Assembly: GCA_002376845.1 (NCBI GenBank)
Contig: DFOS01000026.1
Span: 124,001-188,000 of the forward strand
DNA: 64,000 bases
From: Bdellovibrionaceae bacterium UBA3535
GTDB taxonomy: Bacteria; Bdellovibrionota; Bdellovibrionia; Bdellovibrionales; UBA840
Direction: 5' to 3'
The position numbers and the translations under genes were made by a program. Below are positions 9,500 to 17,230 of this stretch, piece by piece; the stretch's first letter is position 1; each line of letters opens with the position of its first letter. The notes beneath the pieces are model-generated. The model was not told where the DNA came from. It did no database searches and saw only the letters and a list, made by a program, of their open reading frames with translations.

Positions 9500-10728
9500 A
9501 CTTAACAGAAAGAGCGATTTTAGCAAAAGCTGATTTGAATAAACTTTGGCAAACCAGTGAAGAGGAGCGCAATGCTGTTTTAATAAGACTTGCCAATTTG
9601 TTGATAGAAAACAAAGAGCAAATCCTTGCTGCCAATCAGCAGGATGTTAAGACGGCAAAGACAGCTGACTATGGTGCTGCTTTTGTTGATCGACTTACTT
9701 TAGATGAAAAGCGTCTGCAAGGTCTGGCTGATGCGGTTTTGGGGATCGCCAAACAGCCGCAGGTAGTTTTTCAATTCGAAGAAGAACACAAGCGTGCGGA
9801 CGGACTGATTATTAAAAAGCAGAGAATCCCCATTGGCTTGATCGGCATTATCTTTGAATCTCGCCCTAATGTCATTTTGGACTGCTTTGCTCTTGGTTTA
9901 AAATCCGCTAATGGCATGTTTTTAAAAGGCGGCAAGGAAGCAAAAGAAACCAATCAAATATTTATGGACCTAGCACATGAGGCATTGGGCAAGAGTATAC
10001 CTGACACTCTTTTTCAATTGCTACTAGATAAAGAAGCCGCACAAGAAATGCTCCAGCTCAAGGATCAGATGGATCTTATTATTCCGCGTGGAAGTGAAAA
10101 GCTGATTCAGTACGTTAAAGACAACTCCAAAGTTCCTGTTATTTGCCATGCACAAGGACTTTGCCATATGTATGTTGATGATAGCGTGGACGCTTCCGAG
10201 ATGATTGCCTTGGTAATGAACTCTAAGATGCAACGAACTGGTGTCTGCAACGCATTGGAAACTTTACTTTTAGATAGCAAAATATCATTGGCTGACAAAG
10301 ACCAATTGTTTCACAAGCTAGATGAGGCAGGTTGTGAACTACGTTTGGATGAGAAATTATCCGGCCAGTTCCCTCGTTACAAGAAGGCCACAACAGAAGA
10401 TTGGCGAACCGAATATTTGGATGCAATCTTGTCTGTCAAAGAGGTTGCGGACGTTCGTGCTGCCATCTCTCATATTCAGTTTTACGGCAGCCATCATACT
10501 GAGGCCATCGTTTCCAAGCGCCCAGAAAGCATTGAATTGTTTTTAAACCAAGTAGACGCATCTTGTATCGCTATCAATGCCTCCACCCGTTTCAATGATG
10601 GCGGTGAGTTGGGCCTTGGTGCAGAAGTAGGCATATCTACTACCAAAATACACGCTTATGGTCCCATGGGAGCAAGGGACCTTACCACAACTCGCTATTG
10701 TGTTGAAGGTAAGGGGCATGTACGTTAA
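9496..10728 (+). CDS. proA: Gamma-glutamyl phosphate reductase
   Basis: 410-residue NADPH-dependent enzyme converting glutamyl-5-phosphate to glutamate-5-semialdehyde, which cyclises toward proline. The length is typical. The aldehyde-dehydrogenase-fold catalytic Cys is in MQRTGVCNALETLLL, the nucleotide-binding region includes IPIGLIGIIFESRPN and FLKGGKEAKETN, and the C-terminal GELGLGAEVGISTTKIHAYGPMG is the family signature. It is coupled to proB. Because the unstable intermediate is thought to be channelled between ProB and ProA, the tight pairing fits function. Confidence 0.97.
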   Translation: MNLTERAILAKADLNKLWQTSEEERNAVLIRLANLLIENKEQILAANQQDVKTAKTADYGAAFVDRLTLDEKRLQGLADAVLGIAKQPQVVFQFEEEHKRADGLIIKKQRIPIGLIGIIFESRPNVILDCFALGLKSANGMFLKGGKEAKETNQIFMDLAHEALGKSIPDTLFQLLLDKEAAQEMLQLKDQMDLIIPRGSEKLIQYVKDNSKVPVICHAQGLCHMYVDDSVDASEMIALVMNSKMQRTGVCNALETLLLDSKISLADKDQLFHKLDEAGCELRLDEKLSGQFPRYKKATTEDWRTEYLDAILSVKEVADVRAAISHIQFYGSHHTEAIVSKRPESIELFLNQVDASCIAINASTRFNDGGELGLGAEVGISTTKIHAYGPMGARDLTTTRYCVEGKGHVR

Positions 10729-10750
10729 TTATATAAAAAAAGGAAGCATC

Positions 10751-11272
10751 ATGGAGCGTAATATTATTATTGATCAAAGTGTGGCCATACTAGTGGATGG
10801 CAACAATATAGAAATCAGCATTCACACAGTAACGGAAAATGAAGCCGCTATGGTAAACTTTGACACTCTTGTGCCTAGACTACTAGATAACCGAGCTTTA
10901 AACCGCCTTATCTACTTTCGAGAGGGCAAACACATTTCTTCCAAACTTGCAGAGCGCTTGCACAATATGTTTCATGGCTCCGTTGTTCCCTGTCATAAAT
11001 CCGCCGACATCCCGTTAACCATTAAAGCCTCGCAGCTTGCTACCAAAGTAGATACCATTGTGATCATGTCTGGTGACTCTGATTATGTGGAATTGGTTCG
11101 CCATCTTAAGGCTGAAGGAGTTCGTGTGGAAATCGCAGCTGTAGAGCAAACTACTGCCGCAATTTTGAAAGATGAAGCGGATTACTTTCACCCGTTAACG
11201 GATGAGGATTGGTTTATCTACAGCGGCAAGGGCGCGAAACAATCGAAAAAGAAATCTCGCAGCCGAAGATAA
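10751..11272 (+). CDS. NYN-domain (LabA/DUF88-like) putative ribonuclease
   Basis: 173-residue NYN/PIN-like protein. Conserved acidic residues of the fold are visible in ILVDGNNIEISI, HKSADIPLTI and MSGDSDYVELV; in characterised family members these coordinate Mg2+ for RNA cleavage. The tail is basic (KQSKKKSRSRR), compatible with nucleic-acid binding. The start at 10751 is favoured by AGGA seven bases upstream; longer in-frame readings run back into proA. It lies 22 bases after proA and is probably co-transcribed, though no functional link to proline synthesis is evident. Confidence 0.85.
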   Translation: MERNIIIDQSVAILVDGNNIEISIHTVTENEAAMVNFDTLVPRLLDNRALNRLIYFREGKHISSKLAERLHNMFHGSVVPCHKSADIPLTIKASQLATKVDTIVIMSGDSDYVELVRHLKAEGVRVEIAAVEQTTAAILKDEADYFHPLTDEDWFIYSGKGAKQSKKKSRSRR

Positions 11273-11294
11273 AAAAAAGGGGCCTAAAGCCCCT
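11271..11294 (-). terminator. Rho-independent terminator for the small lipoprotein gene
   Basis: On the minus strand GGGGC and GCCCC form a five-pair stem with a five-base loop, followed immediately by eight T. It lies just after the stop of the gene at 11301-11693. On the plus strand there is no T run, so it should act in one direction only. Confidence 0.8.
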
Positions 11295-11300
11295 CAAGCA

Positions 11301-11693
11301 TTATTCCAAACTCGCGGTTTTATTGTTAGGCTCTACTGGTTTACAAGAAAAGCCCTTGGCCTCAATGTTTTCTTTAATATTACTTAGTATTTTCGGGCAT
11401 AGCTCCTGCGTTGCTTGCGCCCACGCCACTTCTTGCTGCTCGCCCCATTTGGTGTAATGCACTTCGCACCTTTTGGTCTTATAGGGATTGTCCAAAGTAG
11501 TGCGGTGGATTTGTACCAAGCGCTTGTCTTCTCCAACATCACAAACGATGGCCTCCTTCTCAACATTTTCTGCTTTCTCAATTTTTTTCGTATTTTTAGT
11601 CTCGACGGATTTCTCTGGCTTTTTGGCATTCTGTGCACAAGCGGCAAAGAATGAACATACACCTAATATAGCTAATTTCTTTAAAATTCTCAT
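11301..11693 (-). CDS. Small putative lipoprotein
   Basis: 130 residues. It starts MRILKKLAILGVCSFFAACAQ, whose FAAC fits a lipobox, so it is probably anchored to a membrane after lipidation. A Lys/Glu-rich linker (about residues 22-45) precedes a small domain with cysteines in VCDVGED, KRCEVHY, ELCPKIL and GFSCKP that may form disulfides. GGGGG stands four bases before the ATG at 11693; an upstream in-frame ATG at 11714 would spoil the signal peptide. No family recognised. Confidence 0.75.
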   Translation of the reverse strand: MRILKKLAILGVCSFFAACAQNAKKPEKSVETKNTKKIEKAENVEKEAIVCDVGEDKRLVQIHRTTLDNPYKTKRCEVHYTKWGEQQEVAWAQATQELCPKILSNIKENIEAKGFSCKPVEPNNKTASLE

Positions 11694-11783
11694 TTGACCC
11701 CCTTTAGCGTCCAACCATCTAGTATGCAGAATCGGTGCCGTAATGAAAGGCGATTCATTTGCTTCTGAGCCAAAGTCTCTTTG

Positions 11784-11896
11784 CAGCTGTATAAAATATG
11801 TTCGCTGAATGATGCGATTTTAGGGGGGGTGTAAAAATCCTAACAGCTGACTGACATTTTGCTTTTATACGAAAAGGTGCAATCGCTAAACAGCTG
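11784..11896. repeat. Three CAGCTG sites between divergent secreted-protein genes
   Basis: The palindrome CAGCTG occurs at 11784-11789, 11844-11849 and 11891-11896. The last two share the longer form AACAGCTGA. They lie in the 260-base intergenic region between the divergent lipoprotein and exported-protein genes, where an operator would be expected. No matching regulator is identified. Confidence 0.35.
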
Positions 11897-11953
11897 AATT
11901 CACTTGTACTCAACTGGCATGCCCGCTGCATATAAAATTATTGGAGGAGAAAA

Positions 11954-12454
11954 ATGAAAAAATTAATCTTTATCATCATTACTTTACTAGGGCAGGCTCT
12001 TTTCGCCCAGAGCGAATCGAGAACCTTGGTAATGGAAAAGGTCCACCCTACTTTTGGCGATAGTTTTTTGGCCATAATCAACCCAGAAAGCTTTGCGGTA
12101 AGCCCAGTAAACTTTTATGATGGACAACTTACCAAGCACTTAATGGATGCAAAAACCAATAAAATCTACTGTAAGGCCACTTATCGAAATTCCAGAAACT
12201 TAGTAAACTTTCCCATTATAAGCGTAGAAAAGGTAGAGGTTTGTGTGAGCCAAGAGGGGCAAATTCTGGTTAAAAACTACGGCGATAACAAAAGCGAAAA
12301 AGACATCCTTAAAGATGCAGCAGAATTATTAATGCAAATTGAGCCGATGAGTGATGGGACCATCTATGAACATAGCAGCCCCGCTGGCTTATCGAGCGCA
12401 ACAAAATACGAAGAAGGTGGCACGATCTTTAGCCGCATCAAAGGCGCCCAATAA
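11954..12454 (+). CDS. Exported protein of unknown function
   Basis: 166 residues with a clear signal peptide (MKKLIFIIITLLGQALFAQ, cleavage after FAQ). GGAGGAG lies just upstream of the ATG. The mature part has two cysteines (KIYCKATY, KVEVCVSQ) likely to pair in the periplasm, and a low-complexity Ser/Gly-rich end. I do not recognise a domain. The 3' end overlaps the convergent selO gene by 17 bases. Confidence 0.8.
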   Translation: MKKLIFIIITLLGQALFAQSESRTLVMEKVHPTFGDSFLAIINPESFAVSPVNFYDGQLTKHLMDAKTNKIYCKATYRNSRNLVNFPIISVEKVEVCVSQEGQILVKNYGDNKSEKDILKDAAELLMQIEPMSDGTIYEHSSPAGLSSATKYEEGGTIFSRIKGAQ

Positions 12455-13832
12455 ATTTCGCCCCCCGTATCGCGTCCAACTTTTGGTACAAAGCTGACCA
12501 GTCATCTTGATCTGCTATGCTCGCCCATATACTTTCAATTTCATCGATATAAAGCGAGCAGGCACTATCCTTTTCAAAATACTCATGCTGGAGCTGTTCA
12601 GCATTTGCCAGCTCGAAAACCTTAATTTGATTAAAAAAGTCGTTAAACAATGGGCCTGTATAATAGCTACCTCTTGGACCCGTCATGGCCTTATAGCTAC
12701 GGGCCTCTCCTCCAAACCAATCAAAGAAAAAATCCTCAAAAGGAACTTTGCTTTCTGCCATAAACTCAAAAGTCTTGGTGAACAACTTGTTGTTTTCCAA
12801 CAAATTGATGGGTTTTAAGTTTAATCGAGCTAAAAAGCATGTCATCAAGTGGGAGGAGAAGTATTTCGGATAATTTTTTAATCCATCAAAGCTTTCTTTT
12901 GGATCATCATAAAAATGCGAAAAGCAAAGAGCCAATTGCTGCAAGTTCCAATAAATAATATTGGGTTGATTGCCATATGCATAAAGCCCTTCATGATCGA
13001 AGTAAGCGGCTACAAAATGCGCATCATAATGGGGTAAAAAGCGGAAGGGACCATAATCAAAGGACTCCCCTGTGATATTAATATTGTCGGTATTTAATAC
13101 ACCATGCACAAAACCTGCTAGCATCCATTCGGCACATGTTTTCGCGCAGGATTCGGTAACCCGATCTAGAAACTTCTCAACTTTTTCTCTACCTTCGAAA
13201 TTTTGCAGATCTGGATAATAGTGCCGGCAACAATAATTCAATAATTTTTCAATATTGTCCTGCTCACCTAGGTAAACCAAACGCTGAAATGTACCAATAC
13301 GTATATGCGAGTGTGACAAACGACATAAGACTGCGGAGCGAGTAGGAGATGGCTCATCATTTCTGCTAAGCTGCTCACCTGTTTCAATTAACGAAAAGGT
13401 TTTGGAAGTATTCACCCCTTGTGCACTAAGATATTCCGTGGCCAAAATCTCTCTTGCTCCACCTTTTAAAGTAAGGCGCCCATCCCCCCTACGGGAATAC
13501 GGAGTTTGCCCGCTTCCTTTGGTCCCAATATCCAAGAGTTTGTCCTTATGCATGAATTGCGCAAATAAAAAGCCACGCCCATCTCCAAGCTCCGGATTGT
13601 AGTGCTGAAATTGGTGACCATGATAGCGCAAAGCTAGACAGTCTTGTAAACTTCCAGCAAATGCTTGAAAGTTGGCAAAGTGCTGCAGCCACAGATTCTC
13701 TTCACATGAAATCCCTAGTTTTTCTGCCCACTTTTGATTTTGATAACGAATGATTTTCTTTGGAAATACAGCAGGCTCTACCACATCGTAAAATTCTTCA
13801 CCTAATTCTGTGATAGCAGAGCTAGTATTCAT
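12438..13832 (-). CDS. selO: Protein adenylyltransferase SelO (YdiU/UPF0061)
   Basis: 464-residue pseudokinase-fold enzyme that transfers AMP from ATP to protein hydroxyls; E. coli SelO (478 residues) AMPylates redox proteins. Family landmarks are the YHGHQF box with GDGRGFLFAQF, the Gly-rich loop DIGTKGSGQTPYSR, the SRNDEPSPTRSAVLCRLSHS region, and the active-site block FVHGVLNTDNINITG with SFDYGPF supplying the metal-binding Asn and Asp. The terminal Cys/Sec motif found in some homologues is absent (ends AKFIGRL). Its start overlaps the stop of the upstream rsmB-like gene (ATGA), so it is the last gene of a three-gene operon. Confidence 0.95.
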   Translation of the reverse strand: MNTSSAITELGEEFYDVVEPAVFPKKIIRYQNQKWAEKLGISCEENLWLQHFANFQAFAGSLQDCLALRYHGHQFQHYNPELGDGRGFLFAQFMHKDKLLDIGTKGSGQTPYSRRGDGRLTLKGGAREILATEYLSAQGVNTSKTFSLIETGEQLSRNDEPSPTRSAVLCRLSHSHIRIGTFQRLVYLGEQDNIEKLLNYCCRHYYPDLQNFEGREKVEKFLDRVTESCAKTCAEWMLAGFVHGVLNTDNINITGESFDYGPFRFLPHYDAHFVAAYFDHEGLYAYGNQPNIIYWNLQQLALCFSHFYDDPKESFDGLKNYPKYFSSHLMTCFLARLNLKPINLLENNKLFTKTFEFMAESKVPFEDFFFDWFGGEARSYKAMTGPRGSYYTGPLFNDFFNQIKVFELANAEQLQHEYFEKDSACSLYIDEIESIWASIADQDDWSALYQKLDAIRGAKFIGRL

Positions 13833-15028
13833 GTAAGCCTCCTAAGGGAAGCAAAATAAAAACCATCGTAGCCCTCTATATCGGGCCGCAAAGTCTTTTC
13901 AGCAAGCAATTCAAAGTTTTTATGCTGACTTAAAAAATCCTGTACTTGTCTTTGGTTTTCGCTGGGCAAAATAGAACAGGTAGCATAGACCATTCGCCCA
14001 CCAACTTTTAACATTTGACTATAATCTCGCAAAAGCTTTTTTTGCAGGTCTTGTAGCTCCAACAAGCGCTCCGGTTTTAGTTTCCACTTGCTATCGGGGT
14101 TACGGCGCAATACGCCCAAACCCGAACAAGGCACGTCCAAAAGTAGAGCATCCGCCGAATTCACTAAGCGCTTGATGGTTTTTGTGCCCTCGATAAGACG
14201 GGTTTCGATGATATCGATGCCCGCCCGTTTGGCCCGTTTGCGCAATTGTTCGAGTTTGTTGGTATGCACATCCAAAGCTAGAATCTTCCCTTTATTTTGC
14301 ATAAGAGCTGCCAAGTGCAAAGATTTCCCTCCAGCACCGGCACAAGCATCAATCACCCGCATACCTGCTTGAACTCTTAATTGCGGAGCTACCATTTGCG
14401 AGGCCATATCCTGCACCTCAAAGAAACCAGACTGAAAAGCTTTTGAGCGAAAAACGTTTTTCTTTGATGGTATGACAATTCCCTCTTCATTATCGGCCAC
14501 AGTCAAAGCATCTGCAAAACCTTCTTCATGCAACTTACGAAGAAGACTTTGCCTATCAATTTTCAAAGTATTGCACCTTAGATACAATTGGTTCGTTTGG
14601 TTTAAAGCTTGGCATATTGACGGCCATTCATCACCTAGCTCTTTCTCGGCAAGTTGAAAGAGCCAATCTGGATAGGACTCTTGTAGAGCCAAGGCTTTAT
14701 TAGCTTCTATTCTTTGCTCCACCGCAGCTCTATCAATTTCACCTAGATGGCTTTCTTGTTTTGCCCAAAACCACCAGATGTAAAATAATTTTTCTAGACT
14801 TTCGAGCTCCGTGCAGGGCTCTTTAGCGTTTAAATACCAAAGATAGCGCCAATGACGAACCATTTCGTATACCGCTTCCGCGACAAATCTGCGGTCTCTA
14901 GCTCCCCATTTGCGCTGGCGTTTAAAGTGGTATTCAATCACTTTATCGGCGTAAAAACCTTTTTGAAAAATGTCTTGCAGACACAATCCAATCGCGTTCA
15001 CAAGATTTTTGTGAATTTTCGTCGGCAT
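13829..15028 (-). CDS. rsmB: RsmB/NOP-family rRNA (cytosine-5) methyltransferase
   Basis: 399-residue SAM-dependent m5C methyltransferase. A NusB-like N-terminal RNA-binding domain (KWGARDRRFVAEAVYEMVRHW) precedes the Rossmann domain with VIDACAGAGGKSLHLAA (SAM loop), the LLDVPCSGLGVLRRNPDSKW box and the nucleophile region VYATCSILPSENQ. In E. coli RsmB methylates 16S rRNA C967; the exact target here is inferred, so the symbol is provisional. The ATG at 15028 overlaps the upstream stop in a TGATG arrangement; a TTG one codon earlier is possible. It overlaps selO by four bases. Confidence 0.88.
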   Translation of the reverse strand: MPTKIHKNLVNAIGLCLQDIFQKGFYADKVIEYHFKRQRKWGARDRRFVAEAVYEMVRHWRYLWYLNAKEPCTELESLEKLFYIWWFWAKQESHLGEIDRAAVEQRIEANKALALQESYPDWLFQLAEKELGDEWPSICQALNQTNQLYLRCNTLKIDRQSLLRKLHEEGFADALTVADNEEGIVIPSKKNVFRSKAFQSGFFEVQDMASQMVAPQLRVQAGMRVIDACAGAGGKSLHLAALMQNKGKILALDVHTNKLEQLRKRAKRAGIDIIETRLIEGTKTIKRLVNSADALLLDVPCSGLGVLRRNPDSKWKLKPERLLELQDLQKKLLRDYSQMLKVGGRMVYATCSILPSENQRQVQDFLSQHKNFELLAEKTLRPDIEGYDGFYFASLRRLT

Positions 15029-15690
15029 CAAAACTCAAAGACGGTGCCGGCAGCTATATAAGTGCCAGAAAATTGGCCTGTAGATGTTAAGAAAACATGA
15101 TTATTTAATCCTACCTCAAACATGAAGCCCACATTTTCAATTACATTGAAAAAACGCGCTCCCGCAAGGATGGTATAATCAAAAGATAATTTGGATTCAT
15201 CGTCCGTTTGATCAAGAAAAACACCCAGGCCAATGCCGCCGCCAAAATACAAGGGAAAATCGCTGCGGGCATCGGGAAACGAGAATATCGGCATCAAAGA
15301 AAGTTTCGTCGTGTCACTACCATTGATTTCTACGATATCAAATGCCGCCCGAAACATTAGGTCCGAGGAATAGGACCACTCTCCCAAACGATAGGTCACG
15401 CCCAAATTGTACTTTCCCTCATTATCCGGGCTTTTCACTCCCCAATTATGAATGTCACTATCTACGTAAGGAGCGATGTGAAGAGCCAAAAAGCGATCTT
15501 CACCGCCTCCCCAAATGGATGGGCCAGTAGCTTTTTTCTGTGCACGGATGTATTCATCGGCAGCCTTTTTACCCGTAGGAATCTGCTTGGTCTCGGAGGG
15601 CTGGCCTCTATCGTCCACCAAGACTTTCTGCCCATGTGCGACGCTTACCGAAATAAAAACAACAATGAAAGAAAGAAATGTCGCTCGCAT
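15028..15690 (-). CDS. Putative outer-membrane beta-barrel protein
   Basis: 220 residues. The signal peptide MRATFLSFIVVFISVSVAHG starts at 15690 with AGAGG six bases upstream. After a Lys-rich linker the protein becomes a series of alternating amphipathic strands (YNLGVTYRLGEWSYSSDLMF, LYFGGGIGLGVFLD) and ends in FEF, the aromatic C-terminus recognised by the BAM machinery. It is most likely a small outer-membrane barrel. Unusually, its gene is coupled to an rRNA methyltransferase gene (shared TGATG). Function unknown. Confidence 0.7.
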   Translation of the reverse strand: MRATFLSFIVVFISVSVAHGQKVLVDDRGQPSETKQIPTGKKAADEYIRAQKKATGPSIWGGGEDRFLALHIAPYVDSDIHNWGVKSPDNEGKYNLGVTYRLGEWSYSSDLMFRAAFDIVEINGSDTTKLSLMPIFSFPDARSDFPLYFGGGIGLGVFLDQTDDESKLSFDYTILAGARFFNVIENVGFMFEVGLNNHVFLTSTGQFSGTYIAAGTVFEF

Positions 15691-15771
15691 AAATACCTCT
15701 TTAATCTTGACCACTAGTAGAAAAGGCCATAAATTCGCTCCAATATAACACTAAATATGGCGGTATAGTCA

Positions 15772-16263
15772 ATGAAATGCCCTAAATGCGGAAATTTTGA
15801 TAACAAAGTTTTAGACACCCGTGTGCAATCCGATGGTGATATCATTCGTCGACGCCGGGAGTGCAACGAGTGTTTTTACCGCTTTACCACGCAGGAGTCT
15901 TTACTGCGTGTTTTTCCCGCAGTTATAAAAAAAGATGGACGCAAAGAATCTTTTAGCAAGCTCAAACTTCTGACAGGGATGCAGGCCGCCTGTCAAAAAC
16001 GCCCCATTTCTTTGGCACAGATGGAACAGCTTGTAGAAACCATTGTGAAAGATGTACTGGAGCACCCTAGCAAAGAAGTAAGCAGTGATGAGCTCGGGAA
16101 AATGGTCATGAATCAATTAAAGTATTTAGATGATGTGGCCTTTGTTCGCTTTGCCAGTGTTTATCGAAACTTCGATGATATTAAAGAGTTTATTGAAACA
16201 CTTCAAAAAGAAGAGGGGGATAAAACTAAGGACACGGCCACTGCGCCTGAAGCTTCCATTTAA
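15772..16263 (+). CDS. nrdR: Transcriptional repressor NrdR
   Basis: 163-residue regulator of ribonucleotide reductase genes. The N-terminal zinc ribbon uses C3, C6, C31 and C34 (MKCPKC; ECNECFYRF). An ATP-cone domain follows (VIKKDGRKESFSKLKL to FVRFASVYRNFDDIKEF), sensing ATP/dATP. The tail carries a short acidic extension. It lies 11 bases ahead of the nusB start, a common arrangement. No nrd gene is in the window, so its targets are elsewhere. Confidence 0.97.
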   Translation: MKCPKCGNFDNKVLDTRVQSDGDIIRRRRECNECFYRFTTQESLLRVFPAVIKKDGRKESFSKLKLLTGMQAACQKRPISLAQMEQLVETIVKDVLEHPSKEVSSDELGKMVMNQLKYLDDVAFVRFASVYRNFDDIKEFIETLQKEEGDKTKDTATAPEASI

Positions 16264-16274
16264 GGAGTATGTAC

Positions 16275-16682
16275 ATGGGTGTGCGCCGTAAATCTCGCGA
16301 ATTAGCTCTACAAATATTATTTCAAGAAAACTTTAATCCTGACATTAATATGGAGCAATCCTTAGCTTTATATCGAGAGAGCTTCGACACTTCTCCTGAA
16401 GTATGGGAATATACAAAAATTTTGGTGCGAGGTGTTCGCGATCATATTGCCGAGATTGATCAATGCATCCAAGCCTATTCTCCAAATTGGAAATTGCAGC
16501 GAATGGCCGTTGTGGACAAGAGCCTGCTACGGATCGCTTGCTTTGAAATTAAATTTTTAGATCGCGACGTGCCACCAAAAGTGGTTATCAATGAAGCTAT
16601 CGAAATTGGACGAAAGTATTCCAGTGAAGACTCCCCGTCCTTTTTAAATGCTATTTTAGATAATATTGCCAAAAACCGCTAG
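16275..16682 (+). CDS. nusB: Transcription antitermination factor NusB
   Basis: 135-residue all-helical RNA-binding protein that with NusE (S10) recognises boxA in rRNA operons. Family features include VRRKSRELALQILFQ at the N-terminus, the central LLRIACFEIKFL and VVINEAIEIGRKYSSEDSPSFLNAILDNI near the end. An AAGGAG ends one base before an ATG at 16269 but seven bases before that at 16275, so I choose 16275. Probably co-transcribed with nrdR. Confidence 0.96.
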   Translation: MGVRRKSRELALQILFQENFNPDINMEQSLALYRESFDTSPEVWEYTKILVRGVRDHIAEIDQCIQAYSPNWKLQRMAVVDKSLLRIACFEIKFLDRDVPPKVVINEAIEIGRKYSSEDSPSFLNAILDNIAKNR

Positions 16683-16711
16683 AACTACACACATTGCAGC
16701 AATATCCATAG

Positions 16712-17221
16712 GTGGACATTCCCTCTGCTAAGTCCTATGATTTTGGTATGCAAATCGAAGAGTTGCCAAACAATATGGTCTATAAAGAGGGTTCAGAATT
16801 CTGGGTGGCTGCTGACAAGGCTCATTCCTCTTGGGCACATAAATTGGATTGGTACATTAATTTTTTGATAGCCAAAGTTTCGCAAGTGAAACGCCAAGAG
16901 CTGTCGCCAGAATTGCAAACCATTCTTTCTGAAGAGCAAATTGAGGCACCCAAAAATATACATTTTGAAAAGCCAAATTTATACTTGGCCACTCGTCAAT
17001 TTTTGCCAAACCAGGCACTTATGATCATACCTTATTTTGAAAACAATATTCCTTGGCTAGAAGAGCTGGAGCGTGTGTGGCTGGACTTAGGAAAACCTAG
17101 CTTGCGAGTCTTTTTGCCAAAAGGCATGCAAAAAGAAAGTTTTATCGAATTTGCAAGCAAGCACTTAGAGGGTGAGGTTACATTTGTCTGTGAAACCACT
17201 CACCCTGCCTACGCGCAGTAA
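16712..17221 (+). CDS. Unknown protein downstream of nusB
   Basis: 169 residues from a GTG at 16712 (alternative ATG at 16748). It contains aromatic-rich segments such as DKAHSSWAHKLDWYINFL and LATRQFLPNQALMIIPYF, with no signal peptide and no recognised motif. The gap to nusB is only 29 bases with no terminator, so it is probably the third gene of the nrdR operon. It ends nine bases before the convergent oligopeptidase gene. Start site uncertain. Confidence 0.65.
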   Translation: MDIPSAKSYDFGMQIEELPNNMVYKEGSEFWVAADKAHSSWAHKLDWYINFLIAKVSQVKRQELSPELQTILSEEQIEAPKNIHFEKPNLYLATRQFLPNQALMIIPYFENNIPWLEELERVWLDLGKPSLRVFLPKGMQKESFIEFASKHLEGEVTFVCETTHPAYAQ

Positions 17222-17230
17222 TTTTATATC

